Source: Bacteroidales bacterium UBA3824
GTDB taxonomy: Bacteria > Bacteroidota > Bacteroidia > Bacteroidales > UBA3824
Length of the DNA stretch: 37,901 bases
Assembly (NCBI GenBank): GCA_002393195.1
Contig: DGIK01000173.1
Location: 1-37,901, forward strand
Direction: 5' to 3'
A program made the position numbers and the translations under genes. This document shows positions 24,394-32,471 of this stretch, piece after piece. The notes under the pieces were generated by a model that was given only the letters and a program-made list of their open reading frames with translations, was not told the origin of the DNA and did no database searches. The number at the start of each line of letters is the position of its first letter. The stretch's first letter is position 1.

Positions 24394-25116
24394 TTATTTC
24401 TCCCCCGAATATATCGCCGCAATGCCCAGACTGAGCCATTTGAGAGTGGTGTTGGTGTATCCGCAGCCTTTCATTATCTCGATGAAACGCTCGCCGTATG
24501 GGAACTGTTCAACGCTGTTGGGCAGGTAGGTGTAGGCGGATTTGTCTTTGGAGACTATGCGCCCGAAGAATGGCAATACTTTATGAAAATAGAGGTCGTA
24601 ACCAGCTTTGACTACGGGGTTGTATGGTTCGCTGAGTTCCAGGACGACGAGGCGACCGCCGGGTTTGAGGACGCGACGGATTTCCGTCAATCCTTTGGGA
24701 ATGTCCACAAAATTTCTCACGCCAAAGCCCACAGTCGCGGCGTCAAATGTATTGTCTTCAAACGGCATCTCCAACGAATCGGCTTTTTGGAACGTGATGC
24801 GCGACGACAATCCTTCCTTCTCGGCTTTTTGGACGGCGATGTCCAACATTCCTTGTGAAATGTCGATGGCGGTGATTTGAGCGTTTGTGCGCCGTGCCTC
24901 CAATATTGAAAAGTCGCCCGTACCAGCGGCGATGTCGAGGATTGTGGCGGGATTGTTTTTGTTGGCGATTTTGATAGCCTTACGCCGCCAAATTCTGTCG
25001 ATGCCAACGGTCAACGAATGATTTAGCAAATCGTATTTTGGCGCGATGTTGTCAAACATATCTTCCACCTGCTCGCGCTTGCTCTTGGTGCTTGTGGCGT
25101 ATGGGGTTATTTCCAT
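24394..25116 (-). CDS. ubiE: Demethylmenaquinone methyltransferase (UbiE/MenG)
   Basis: The 240-aa enzyme methylates demethylmenaquinone to menaquinone with SAM. Family signatures are VEDMFDNIAPKYDLLNHSLTVGIDRIWRRKA at the start, motif I ILDIAAGTGDFSI, the FEDNTFDAATVGFGVRNF stretch with the ubiE-specific FGVRN, then LKPGGRLVVLELSEPYNP and SVEQFPYGERF near the end. A Bacteroidales anaerobe uses menaquinone, so menG is the better biological name. A 9-bp tandem repeat and A/T-rich sequence separate its start from the gene upstream. Confidence 0.95.
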   Translation of the reverse strand: MEITPYATSTKSKREQVEDMFDNIAPKYDLLNHSLTVGIDRIWRRKAIKIANKNNPATILDIAAGTGDFSILEARRTNAQITAIDISQGMLDIAVQKAEKEGLSSRITFQKADSLEMPFEDNTFDAATVGFGVRNFVDIPKGLTEIRRVLKPGGRLVVLELSEPYNPVVKAGYDLYFHKVLPFFGRIVSKDKSAYTYLPNSVEQFPYGERFIEIMKGCGYTNTTLKWLSLGIAAIYSGEK

Positions 25117-25118
25117 GT

Positions 25119-25190
25119 GAAGTAATTGAAGTAATAAGTGATAGAAGTAATAGAAGTAATTGAAGTTTCAATTTTCAACTTTCAATTTTC
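25119..25190. repeat. Short tandem repeat (GAAGTAATT/A units)
   Basis: Four copies of the 9-mer GAAGTAAT[T/A] occur at 25119, 25128, 25144 and 25153, with a 7-nt interruption after the second, and are followed by TTCAATTTTCAA-type repeats. It fills the intergenic gap upstream of ubiE. Simple repeats of this kind are common in Bacteroidetes intergenic DNA. Confidence 0.7.
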
Positions 25191-25805
25191 CATCTCTCCG
25201 CTAATTATCTTATGAGCGATGTCTTCGTAGATGTTTTTGTCGTAGATGAGTTTGCGGACGTCGATTTGTCGGAACGGGATTTCGTCCATATTGAGGCTTG
25301 AGCTTACGCCTTCGCCTTCGCGAAATAGCATCAGTGGAAATTTGAGCGGTTTGCCGTTTGCCTCAAAGAGGATGCGTTTTTGCTCTACGAACATACTCAT
25401 TCCAATGTCCTCCATATCTTCGCCGTGCTTTACGAAATTGTAATCGGTCATCACGAGGCGTTTGTCGTCAAAATAATAATAAATCTTCTCTGCCTCGAAG
25501 AGAGCCGCGTTTTTGCCCTCGAAATATTCTGCCACGGTGTAGCGTCCGTCGGTGCGGGTGCGGTAAAATTTGAAATCCTCAAAATTAGCCACCCAAATCG
25601 AATCGCCGGTCAGGTCGTTAAGTTCGTCCATATAATAATTGGTGGGCTCCTTGATGAGTTCGGTGCGGGTGTACGGCTTGTCTTCCACGGCTTTTGTAAA
25701 GGTGGTAATCACCGAGTCGGTGGCGCGGCGCAAGTTGTTGACTGCCTGCGGGTGTGCTGTAGCGGCGGTCAGGAGGAGTATTATTATTAATGCTAATTGT
25801 TTCAT
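25182..25805 (-). CDS. Secreted hypothetical protein
   Basis: The 207-aa protein has a cleavable signal peptide (MKQLALIIILLLTAATAHPQA) and a soluble mixed domain (RTRTDGRYTVAEYFEGKNAALFEAEKIYYYFDDKRLVMTDYNF). I recognise no family. It lies 57 nt downstream of the membrane protein gene at 25863 and is probably co-transcribed with it and with the M14 peptidase. Confidence 0.75.
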   Translation of the reverse strand: MKQLALIIILLLTAATAHPQAVNNLRRATDSVITTFTKAVEDKPYTRTELIKEPTNYYMDELNDLTGDSIWVANFEDFKFYRTRTDGRYTVAEYFEGKNAALFEAEKIYYYFDDKRLVMTDYNFVKHGEDMEDIGMSMFVEQKRILFEANGKPLKFPLMLFREGEGVSSSLNMDEIPFRQIDVRKLIYDKNIYEDIAHKIISGEMEN

Positions 25806-25862
25806 ATCTCAGTAATTTTTTTTGTCATATTGTTGATGTGAGCTGCTCGTTTTGAATTGTGA

Positions 25863-26936
25863 TTATTGTGGAGAAGAAGATTCTGGCGCGGAAGTGTCGC
25901 CGTCGTTGCCGTCTTCAAAACTCGAGAACGGTGCGCCGCCAAACTGTGATTCCTGCTGGTTGAGTTCGTCGTCGCGTTTGTTGAGCAAGTAGTCGATTGA
26001 ATTGATTGCCTCCGTGGTTTCTTGTCGTTTTGCGTCGCTGTCGGGAGTGCCTTCGATTGCTTGTTGCTCCTGCGTGGAGACTTCCTCGTGCGTGATTCCA
26101 AACCGTCGGTTGCGTATCACCATCCTCAGCAGCGACACTATGTATTCGAGGTCAACGGCTAATGCCTTAGTGATTTTCAATGATGGGATGTCGTTGACTA
26201 CGGTGAGGTATTCGCCCGAAAAATTGGTGACGCAGAACACCTTGCCGCCGCCGATTGGTTGTTCGGGGTTGTCAAAAAATTTATACTCTATCTCCCTCAT
26301 GTCGTTGCGTATAGAGGTGATGTCCTGGAAGTAAAATTCGTTTGTCGAGATGCTCGAAACGCTGTTGTTGAGCCAATTGTAGTTGCACTTGAAAAGACTG
26401 ATGTAGTGTTTGGTGAGCACAAGGATTTGCACCCTCCATATCGAATAGTTGAATGTGCCGTCTGGGAGAGGGCTGCGTTTTATCTGCGAGCTGTCGATGC
26501 CCGGAGCCTCCCAATATATCGGAATTGGGATTATGATGAAATTTTCGGGACGCACGTCGCTCATATTTAGGCTCAGGGTTTTGATTGCTTGGGGTTTTAC
26601 GGTTTCCTTGAAGTCTTTGATGAGCCAGCCCGTCATTACGTCCTCGGGACGTCGGGAGGTGAAAATCCTTTTTTTCTTGAGGTAGGGCGCAACGTACAGC
26701 CACAGCTGCCACGTGCCAATGGCAAAGCAGGTGGTGCAAAATACAATTGTGGGTCCGGCGTTTTTGAGGTATGCCATCAATATAAGCCCCACAAACCATC
26801 CGATAAGGGCAGTGTACGCATGTTTATCGAGCGGAGGCCATTCCAGCTTCGTTACCTTAAAATAATTTTGTATATACATACGGCGTTCTTCTTCGGTGTA
26901 TTCCTCTGCCGGTTGTGTCTGTTTTGTATTGTCCAT
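25863..26936 (-). CDS. Hypothetical membrane protein
   Basis: A 357-aa protein with two membrane segments (about residues 43-60 and 65-85), then a cytoplasmic or periplasmic domain of about 210 residues (FIIIPIPIYWEAPG..., FNYSIWRVQILVLTKHYISLFKCNYNWLN, EFYFQDITSIRND) and a low-complexity Glu/Gln/Ser-rich tail of about 60 residues. I do not recognise the family. It begins 6 nt after the peptidase stop, so the three minus-strand genes form an operon. Confidence 0.8.
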   Translation of the reverse strand: MDNTKQTQPAEEYTEEERRMYIQNYFKVTKLEWPPLDKHAYTALIGWFVGLILMAYLKNAGPTIVFCTTCFAIGTWQLWLYVAPYLKKKRIFTSRRPEDVMTGWLIKDFKETVKPQAIKTLSLNMSDVRPENFIIIPIPIYWEAPGIDSSQIKRSPLPDGTFNYSIWRVQILVLTKHYISLFKCNYNWLNNSVSSISTNEFYFQDITSIRNDMREIEYKFFDNPEQPIGGGKVFCVTNFSGEYLTVVNDIPSLKITKALAVDLEYIVSLLRMVIRNRRFGITHEEVSTQEQQAIEGTPDSDAKRQETTEAINSIDYLLNKRDDELNQQESQFGGAPFSSFEDGNDGDTSAPESSSPQ

Positions 26937-26942
26937 TTTTCA

Positions 26943-28106
26943 TTATTTTGTTTTGTCTGAATCGAAATCGCGTGTGTTGTTTTCGATCAGGGTGTATGCG
27001 TTGATGCAGCTGCCGTCGGGGGCAACTAATGTGATCTCGCTTGTCTTGCAGCCGATGTAAAGATCCTTGTGCGTTCCTTTCAGCGTGTAGCCGTTGAGCT
27101 TGGTGCGGATGATTGATGGGGTGGAGGAGAGGTCGCCTATATTCATGACCCGCAAGTCGTGTGAATCGTCGATGAAATCCTCCGGGTTGCAGGATGTCTT
27201 TACTCTGCGTATCCCGAGGTCTGCTTGGTAATTGCCGAGCGAATCGTGGATGGCGATGCCTTCAAGTATCATCTCCAAGCCGTCAAAATCTTTGTTGAGC
27301 GGCAGGCTGTCGTATTCCTGTACGGTGTTTGCCTCAAACTGGTGTTGGGCAATAGCCTCCAAACCTTTGATGATTGCCATCGACATAGCCGCTCGTGCGT
27401 GGGTGCGCTCAGGGTCGCCCGGCATGGAGCCTGCTTCTATGAGTATCGACGATGTGCCGAGCTGCATAAAAGTGTCGCCAAAGGCTGTGGGCGTATATAC
27501 ATCGTCGTACCTTGCGATGCGTCCCTTGGCACCGTCGCATATATTGTCGAGGTGCTTTGCGGTATGGGCAATCAGTTTCATTGCGCGTTCACGTGCCGGG
27601 GTGATTGCCTTGTCGTGGCTACATTCAGGAGCGAGCATTGCTATTAGTGTAGGTGTTGGCGGGTAGAGCGTCGTGTAGCGTGTCTCTTGGTCGTGGAGGT
27701 TGTAGGCGAAGTCTGGGTGCAGGCGTTCCCATGCAGACATCAATATCTTGGCTTCGGGCGAGATGAGGCTCTGAGCGTCGCGGTTGATGTCGATGCCTTG
27801 TGCGTTGCGGCGGTCGTGGCGTATGCAGCCGTCGGGGTTGAGTAGCGGGATTGCGGTGAGCGTAATGCTGTGGCGCAACAGTTTTTTCATCGTCTTGTCT
27901 TCCTCGATGCGATTGAGCACGTCGAGGAGCGCGAGTGTTGACGTAGGCTCGTTGCCATGCATCTGCGACCATGCAAGCACTTTTGCCCGCCCGTCGCCAA
28001 ATGTGAAGGCACGAATATCCCGCCCCTCGTAGGAGCGTCCTATGCTCTCCTCGCGGAATGTTTTGCCGCTCCATTGCTGTACTATGTCAAGAACGCTGTT
28101 GCCCAT
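26943..28106 (-). CDS. M14-family zinc carboxypeptidase-like protein
   Basis: The 387-aa protein has the M14 zinc site: H50 and E53 in HGNEP and H138 in NLHDQ, the LLNPDGCIRHDRRNAQGIDINRD substrate-binding stretch, and the catalytic Glu E224 in SSILIEAG. No signal peptide is seen, so it probably acts in the cytoplasm, unlike secreted carboxypeptidases. The C-terminal ~110 residues are an added domain without a recognised motif. A peptide or peptidoglycan fragment is a likely substrate but is not determined by the sequence. Confidence 0.88.
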   Translation of the reverse strand: MGNSVLDIVQQWSGKTFREESIGRSYEGRDIRAFTFGDGRAKVLAWSQMHGNEPTSTLALLDVLNRIEEDKTMKKLLRHSITLTAIPLLNPDGCIRHDRRNAQGIDINRDAQSLISPEAKILMSAWERLHPDFAYNLHDQETRYTTLYPPTPTLIAMLAPECSHDKAITPARERAMKLIAHTAKHLDNICDGAKGRIARYDDVYTPTAFGDTFMQLGTSSILIEAGSMPGDPERTHARAAMSMAIIKGLEAIAQHQFEANTVQEYDSLPLNKDFDGLEMILEGIAIHDSLGNYQADLGIRRVKTSCNPEDFIDDSHDLRVMNIGDLSSTPSIIRTKLNGYTLKGTHKDLYIGCKTSEITLVAPDGSCINAYTLIENNTRDFDSDKTK

Positions 28107-28230
28107 AAATGCCTTGTTTGTTACAAATTACAAAAATAGATATTATTTCGGTAATGCAAAACTAAAAAAGCAAAAAATATTTTCGATTCAAAGAATATGC
28201 CAACAATTTTCAAAAAAAGTGTTCAAAATA

Positions 28231-28261
28231 TTTGTTTGTATGATAATTAATACTATATTTG
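28231..28261 (+). promoter_or_regulatory. Promoter of the first FIST-C-like gene
   Basis: A -33 TTTG (28231-28234), 19 bp, and a -7 TATATTTG (28254-28261) are followed by a 35-nt stretch to the leader ORF at 28297. Confidence 0.7.
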
Positions 28262-28296
28262 CAACTGAAAACAATCGAAGCAATAGGGGTAGGAAA

Positions 28297-28329
28297 ATGG
28301 AAAATGCAAAAACAACAGTTGAAATATGA
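28297..28329 (+). CDS. Putative 10-codon leader ORF overlapping the next start
   Basis: ATG at 28297 opens a 10-residue ORF (MENAKTTVEI) whose TGA stop (28327-28329) overlaps the ATG of the next gene (28326) by the ATGA arrangement. A purine-rich GGGGTAGG lies just upstream. The ORF could couple translation, but it may also be accidental. Confidence 0.3.
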   Translation: MENAKTTVEI

Positions 28330-29315
28330 AAAACGGATTATACACCAGAGAGCAGGTCGTGGAGTTTATCAAGCAGGGACGCATTATGCACCTTTGTGGC
28401 AATGAGGAAACTCTCAAAGGCCTGCCTAAAGGCAAGTGGATTGCTGGTATGTCTCCATACGTGATGGATGGCGTAGGCAAGATTAATGAGAAGAAGATTT
28501 ATGTCGATGATTTTTCGCTTATTGCCGAGGAGTGCGAGTTTGCTACTTTCGACGAGACCGACATCTCTGAAATCGCCAAACGTAACAAGTTTTCCAACGG
28601 TTTTGTATTCGTAATATTGCCGATAGATTCGGAGGTATATTTTACCTTCGCCAATCATTCGCTCGAATACGAAAACCTCTATGACAATCCCGTTGTCGGC
28701 TATATTTCGAGTGTCTTGCTGAGCAACTATGGCAAGATTCAGCCCAAGGTTGCGATAGGTACCGATGGCGTATTGCACGACAACAAGGCTGCTGTGATGT
28801 ACGTAAAGGTGAGCGACCGTCTCAGGGTGCGCGCCGAGATTATGAATATGGACAGCATCGACGACACCACTCCCGCGCTCAAATTCCCAAAGACCGGATT
28901 CAAGCAGAGCGACTGCCTTATCGACGGCAAGCCGGGCAACATTGCAAGTTACTTGGAGGCTGTCAAGAGCAGGATTGGACATTATCCGCAGCTCATCACC
29001 TCGCAGAATGGCGCACTCGTCAACCGCGACACCAAGAGCGTCAATGTGCAGACTGGCGAGGCTGTGTTCTTCTCTCCGGCATACGAGAGCGACATCTATT
29101 ACATCGTAAAACAAAACAACGACTACCAAGCCACCTTCAATCGTCGCCTCGGACGCAAGACCGACGTGATTGCATGTGTGTCGTGTACGTCGTATTTCTG
29201 GCTCGGAGATTTCGAGTACAAGCACATCGATTTCAATGGCGTCTATACCTTCGGTGAGATTGCTTATCAGCTTCTCAACAAGACTATTGTAACCCTTGAA
29301 GTGGATTTGGCTTAG
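28326..29315 (+). CDS. Uncharacterised protein, FIST-C-like, copy 1
   Basis: The 329-aa protein is a clear paralogue of the product of 29601-30608. Shared blocks include LPKGKWxAGxxPYxMDGxGK, NGFVxxxLPIDxEVYF, DGKPGNIA and TSQNGALxNRD. The C-terminal end (ACVSCTSYFWLG...GVYTFGEIAYQLLNKTIVTLEV) resembles the tail of FIST_C domains (C..C...GEI...NxT). From memory the whole protein may belong to the DUF6976 group, but I cannot confirm this. FIST domains are sensory, binding small molecules such as amino acids. It has its own promoter and terminator and lies tail to tail with its paralogue. Confidence 0.75.
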   Translation: MKNGLYTREQVVEFIKQGRIMHLCGNEETLKGLPKGKWIAGMSPYVMDGVGKINEKKIYVDDFSLIAEECEFATFDETDISEIAKRNKFSNGFVFVILPIDSEVYFTFANHSLEYENLYDNPVVGYISSVLLSNYGKIQPKVAIGTDGVLHDNKAAVMYVKVSDRLRVRAEIMNMDSIDDTTPALKFPKTGFKQSDCLIDGKPGNIASYLEAVKSRIGHYPQLITSQNGALVNRDTKSVNVQTGEAVFFSPAYESDIYYIVKQNNDYQATFNRRLGRKTDVIACVSCTSYFWLGDFEYKHIDFNGVYTFGEIAYQLLNKTIVTLEVDLA

Positions 29316-29399
29316 TTGATGGAGTGTGGGCGGCTCGCCCGCGTCTAAACCAAAGTTATTTTTCTGTTATTTCTCTTTATTTCATATCCCTCTTTTTGG

Positions 29400-29437
29400 C
29401 TAAGGGCTTCCGGCAACGGAGGCTCTTAGTTTTTTTA
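29400..29437 (+). terminator. Strong terminator of the first FIST-C-like gene
   Basis: A 13-bp stem (29400-29412 with 29417-29429, two G-T wobbles) around a GCAA tetraloop is followed by a T7 tract. Confidence 0.85.
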
Positions 29438-29476
29438 TGGGTGTCAGGGCAGGGGTTGCGGCACGGCAAAAAAACT

Positions 29477-29510
29477 ATCGCCGTGCAATGACTTTTCATT
29501 ACACGGCGAT
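29477..29510 (-). terminator. Terminator of the second FIST-C-like gene (repeated hairpin)
   Basis: ATCGCCGTG/CACGGCGAT, one mismatch, and a 5-bp inner stem form a hairpin. On the minus strand T8 follows. The same hairpin, including the 17 bases CTATCGCCGTGCAATGA, recurs at 37135-37169. Confidence 0.75.
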
Positions 29511-29520
29511 AATCTTCTTC

Positions 29521-29570
29521 TTTAATCTTTCGACTTTAATCTTTCGACTAAAAATCTTTACTCTTTCGAC
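29521..29570. repeat. Short direct repeats CTTTCGAC
   Basis: Two perfect tandem copies of TTTAATCTTTCGAC (29521-29534 and 29535-29548) and a third degenerate copy ending ACTCTTTCGAC at 29570 lie between the terminator and the stop of the second FIST-C-like gene. Confidence 0.65.
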
Positions 29571-29600
29571 TCTCCTCGTTCCTCTCTAAATCTTTCCTGC

Positions 29601-30608
29601 TTACGCCCTGTCGATTTCGAGAGTTACGATGGTCTTGTTGAGCAGCTGGTATGCGATTTCGCCGAATGCGTAGCACCCGTTTTTGATGATGCTCTTGCCC
29701 TCGAATGAGCCGCCGAAGAAGTAGGAAATGCATGAGAAACATGCCACAACTTCGGATTTTTTGGCTTTGAGTGCATCGTTGAACATTGAGAGGTAGTCGT
29801 TGCCGGGTTTTACGAGGTAGTACTCGTCGCCAGCGTAAGCCGGCGAGAAGAACGATACTGTGCCTTTTTCGGTGTCCACAACTTTCGGGTCGCGGTTGAT
29901 GAGAGCCCCATTCTGCGACGTAATCATCTGAGTGTAACCCTTGCCGCCCATGCGTGGCTTCACATAGTTTTCCATGTACTCGGCGATGTTGCCGGGCTTG
30001 CCGTCTATGGTGCAGTCGCTCTGGAAGAACGATGTCTTGGGGAACACAACTTTCGGCGTAGAGTAGTCGATGGTGTCGAGGTTGATGATTTCGGTACGAG
30101 CGGTGATGTTTTCGGGGAGTTCCACGTAGAGGGCCACAGCCTTGTTGTGGAAGAGCTGACCGTAGTTGCCTGCGCCGACAAAGGTCTTGAGCTGTCCGAA
30201 GTTGCCGTAGTCGTTGAAATTGCAGCAAGCCACAAAACCCACGAGCGGGTTGTTGTAGATGCCCTCGTATTCGAGCGACTTGTTGGAAAAATCAAAGTAT
30301 ATCTCTGTGTCGATTGGGAGGCTCATTACGATGAACCCGTTGTCGTAGCCGCGCTTGGCGATGTTGTGCACATCGGCGGTGTCGAATACTTCAACCTTGG
30401 CATTCTTGGCAATATCAGTGAAGTCATCAACGAAGATGTTTTCTTCATCCACCTTGCCGGTACCATCCATAAAATACGGCGTTGTGCCTGCGACCCATTT
30501 GCCCTTGGGAAGGTTCGAGAGAGCCTTATCACTGCCCGAGAGGAGCATAACGTGTCCGGCGTTGATGAGGTTGATTACCTCTTGTTTGGTGAATATCTTG
30601 TTTGTCAT
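29601..30608 (-). CDS. Uncharacterised protein, FIST-C-like, copy 2
   Basis: The 335-aa protein is similar over its whole length to the product of 28326-29315 (for example LPKGKWVAGTTPYFMDGTGK, FPKTSFFQSDCTIDGKPGNIAEYMENY, SQNGALINRD, and the FIST_C-like ending VACFSCISYFFGG...GCYAFGEIAYQLLNKTIVTLEI). The stretch from QLLNKTIVTLE to the end is almost identical in both. The gene begins 25 nt after the stop of a 78-aa gene on the same strand, so the two are likely co-transcribed. Function is unknown; ligand sensing is a guess from the FIST-like tail. Confidence 0.75.
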   Translation of the reverse strand: MTNKIFTKQEVINLINAGHVMLLSGSDKALSNLPKGKWVAGTTPYFMDGTGKVDEENIFVDDFTDIAKNAKVEVFDTADVHNIAKRGYDNGFIVMSLPIDTEIYFDFSNKSLEYEGIYNNPLVGFVACCNFNDYGNFGQLKTFVGAGNYGQLFHNKAVALYVELPENITARTEIINLDTIDYSTPKVVFPKTSFFQSDCTIDGKPGNIAEYMENYVKPRMGGKGYTQMITSQNGALINRDPKVVDTEKGTVSFFSPAYAGDEYYLVKPGNDYLSMFNDALKAKKSEVVACFSCISYFFGGSFEGKSIIKNGCYAFGEIAYQLLNKTIVTLEIDRA

Positions 30609-30633
30609 AATATGTTGGTGTTAAGTTGACAAC

Positions 30634-30870
30634 TTACCATGTCTTGAAAATGTCTTTGCAGTCCGCTTGTACAGCAAGTGAATACTTGCAGCACAATTCG
30701 TACAGCTGTGTCGTAGCTGCGTCGAGCGTGAGGCGACCCATCGAGATGTCCTTGCGCATTTGGTAGATGCGGATTTGGAGGACGTAATTCTTGAATTTGT
30801 GGTCGATCTCTCCGCTAATGAGCTTACTCCATTCTGCCCTTGATTTCGGCGGTATGGTTACATTTGCCAT
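30634..30870 (-). CDS. 78-aa hypothetical protein upstream of FIST-C-like copy 2
   Basis: The start at 30870 (MANVTIPPKSRAEW) is preferred over ATGs further upstream because the added residues would read through a hairpin and A/T-rich leader. The product is helical with a charged pattern (WSKLISGEIDHKFKNYVLQIRIYQMRK) and a CCKYSLAVQADCKDIF end. I recognise no family. It lies 25 nt upstream of the FIST-C-like gene on the same strand. Confidence 0.6.
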   Translation of the reverse strand: MANVTIPPKSRAEWSKLISGEIDHKFKNYVLQIRIYQMRKDISMGRLTLDAATTQLYELCCKYSLAVQADCKDIFKTW

Positions 30871-30981
30871 ATTCGTGAGTTTTATATTAATACTAATTAT
30901 TTGAGCCATACGTAGTTGCCTCATTGATGACGTGTGAAAAATAGAATCGAAATACAAAGCAATAGGACACGCATCCATGGC

Positions 30982-30998
30982 GACATTGCTACAATGTC
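30982..30998. promoter_or_regulatory. Perfect inverted repeat in the divergent leader region
   Basis: GACATTG-CTA-CAATGTC lies 112 nt upstream of the 78-aa gene start and 152 nt upstream of the GT2 gene. The surrounding 30871-31149 holds no gene; beyond it are long T tracts (31039-31075). It could be an operator or an RNA hairpin; no clear promoter was found in the stretch. Confidence 0.4.
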
Positions 30999-31149
30999 TC
31001 ACGGCGGAAAGTTAGAAATTATAAATATAATATCCAAATTTTTTTTCGTTTTTTTTTATGATTTTTTTTTTGTAAATTTCGCACGTCAAAAATTTGAACA
31101 GCTTTGATGTTTTTATATAACTGTGATACATTGGTGATTACGAAATTAA

Positions 31150-32463
31150 ATGCTTATGCTAAATATTGCAATATCAGATACTTGCGCCAATTTGGCGGAT
31201 AAGTTTGAGGGCAGCCGCACGGTCGATTTCAGGTCGGGCGAGGCTATCGCTGATTTTTTTGAGGGTGCAGACAAGCCCTGTTCGTTGCTGATTATGGGCG
31301 ACGTATCGCCGCATGATCCTCTGTCAACGCTCGTCAACAAGGATACCGCTTTGATGTATTATTCGGGCGAAGAGTTTATGCTCGGCTCGGTGAGGGACAG
31401 TTTTGATTTTGGGCAGTGTGTCTTGGTCAACAATGCCATCGCCAAGGAGGCTGTCAAGCGCATCGACCGTACCACAACGCTTGCCGGTTTCTATGATTTT
31501 AGGTTGCAACTATCCCGTTTTGGCAATGTGGAACGTGTTGCGGAGCCGTTTTATGATGTCAACGTCCACGAAGGCGACGACTTGGACGCGGCGCATTTCG
31601 CATATTGCGACCCTAAAAACCGCGATTATCAGATAGAGGCGGAGAGGGTTTTCACCAAATTTCTCAAAGATATCGATTGCATCATCAAGCCTGTAAATGA
31701 GCCTGTGGCAGGGTTCGACGAAATTAAGCGGCGTTATCCGGCTACGGCTTCCGTCATTATCCCTGTAAAAGACCGTGACGAGGTGATATGCGACGCCATA
31801 CAGTCGGCACTTGGACAGAGAACCAATTTCCTCTTCAATGTAATCGTGGTTGACAATCATTCGCGGATGCCTGTAAGACGTATTACAAAGTTTCGTGGAA
31901 TCATCGACCCTCGCCTTGTCATTATAGAGCCGGAGGAAGACGACCTTAATATTGGCGGCTGTTGGAACAAGGCTATCAACGACCCTCGCTGTGGCGCAAT
32001 AGCCGTGCAGCTCGATAGCGACGATGTGTATTCGTCTGAAAATACATTGCAGACCATTGTGGATAAGTTTTTGGCGGAAAAATGCGGCGTATTGGTTGGA
32101 AGTTACCGCTTGACTGACATCGACCTCAATCCGATAAATGACATCATCATCGACCACCGCGAATATACGCCCGAAAATGGTGTCAACAATGCGTTGAGGG
32201 TCAATGGTTTTGGTGCGCCGAGGTGCTATCTGACGGAGTTGGTGCGCAAGCATCAATTCAAGAATGTAAGTTACGGCGAGGATTACGACCTGTGTCTGAG
32301 GTTGAGCAGGCGTTATAAATTGTCGAGGATTTTCGACGTGCTGTATCTCTGCCGTCGTTGGGGCAAAAATTCCGACGCCAACCTCACGCCCGAAAAACTC
32401 GCTGACTTCAATCGCAAGAAAGACCAGTTTAGGACTGACGAGATGATTCAGCGGATGAGGTGA
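31150..32463 (+). CDS. Glycosyltransferase, GT2/GT-A type, with extra N-terminal domain
   Basis: The 437-aa protein has a GT-A fold in its second half: SVIIPVKDRDEVICDAIQSALGQ, NVIVVDNHS, and the metal/nucleotide-sugar motif QLDSDDVYS, followed by acceptor-side YGEDYDLCLRLSRRY. The first ~190 residues are a separate domain of unknown function. It probably transfers a sugar from a nucleotide sugar in the cytoplasm; the acceptor is unknown. No other glycan genes are near. Its last codons recur at 37178-37231 (see that entry). It ends 8 nt from the convergent TPR gene. Confidence 0.85.
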   Translation: MLMLNIAISDTCANLADKFEGSRTVDFRSGEAIADFFEGADKPCSLLIMGDVSPHDPLSTLVNKDTALMYYSGEEFMLGSVRDSFDFGQCVLVNNAIAKEAVKRIDRTTTLAGFYDFRLQLSRFGNVERVAEPFYDVNVHEGDDLDAAHFAYCDPKNRDYQIEAERVFTKFLKDIDCIIKPVNEPVAGFDEIKRRYPATASVIIPVKDRDEVICDAIQSALGQRTNFLFNVIVVDNHSRMPVRRITKFRGIIDPRLVIIEPEEDDLNIGGCWNKAINDPRCGAIAVQLDSDDVYSSENTLQTIVDKFLAEKCGVLVGSYRLTDIDLNPINDIIIDHREYTPENGVNNALRVNGFGAPRCYLTELVRKHQFKNVSYGEDYDLCLRLSRRYKLSRIFDVLYLCRRWGKNSDANLTPEKLADFNRKKDQFRTDEMIQRMR

Positions 32464-32471
32464 TTTTTATA

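Noticed and set aside
25119..25190. CRISPR-like repeats
   Set aside because: Units are 9 nt and nearly contiguous, with no spacers of regular length.
28338..29225. 295-aa minus-strand frame over the first FIST-C-like gene
   Set aside because: Antisense shadow; the plus-strand frame is supported by its full-length paralogue.
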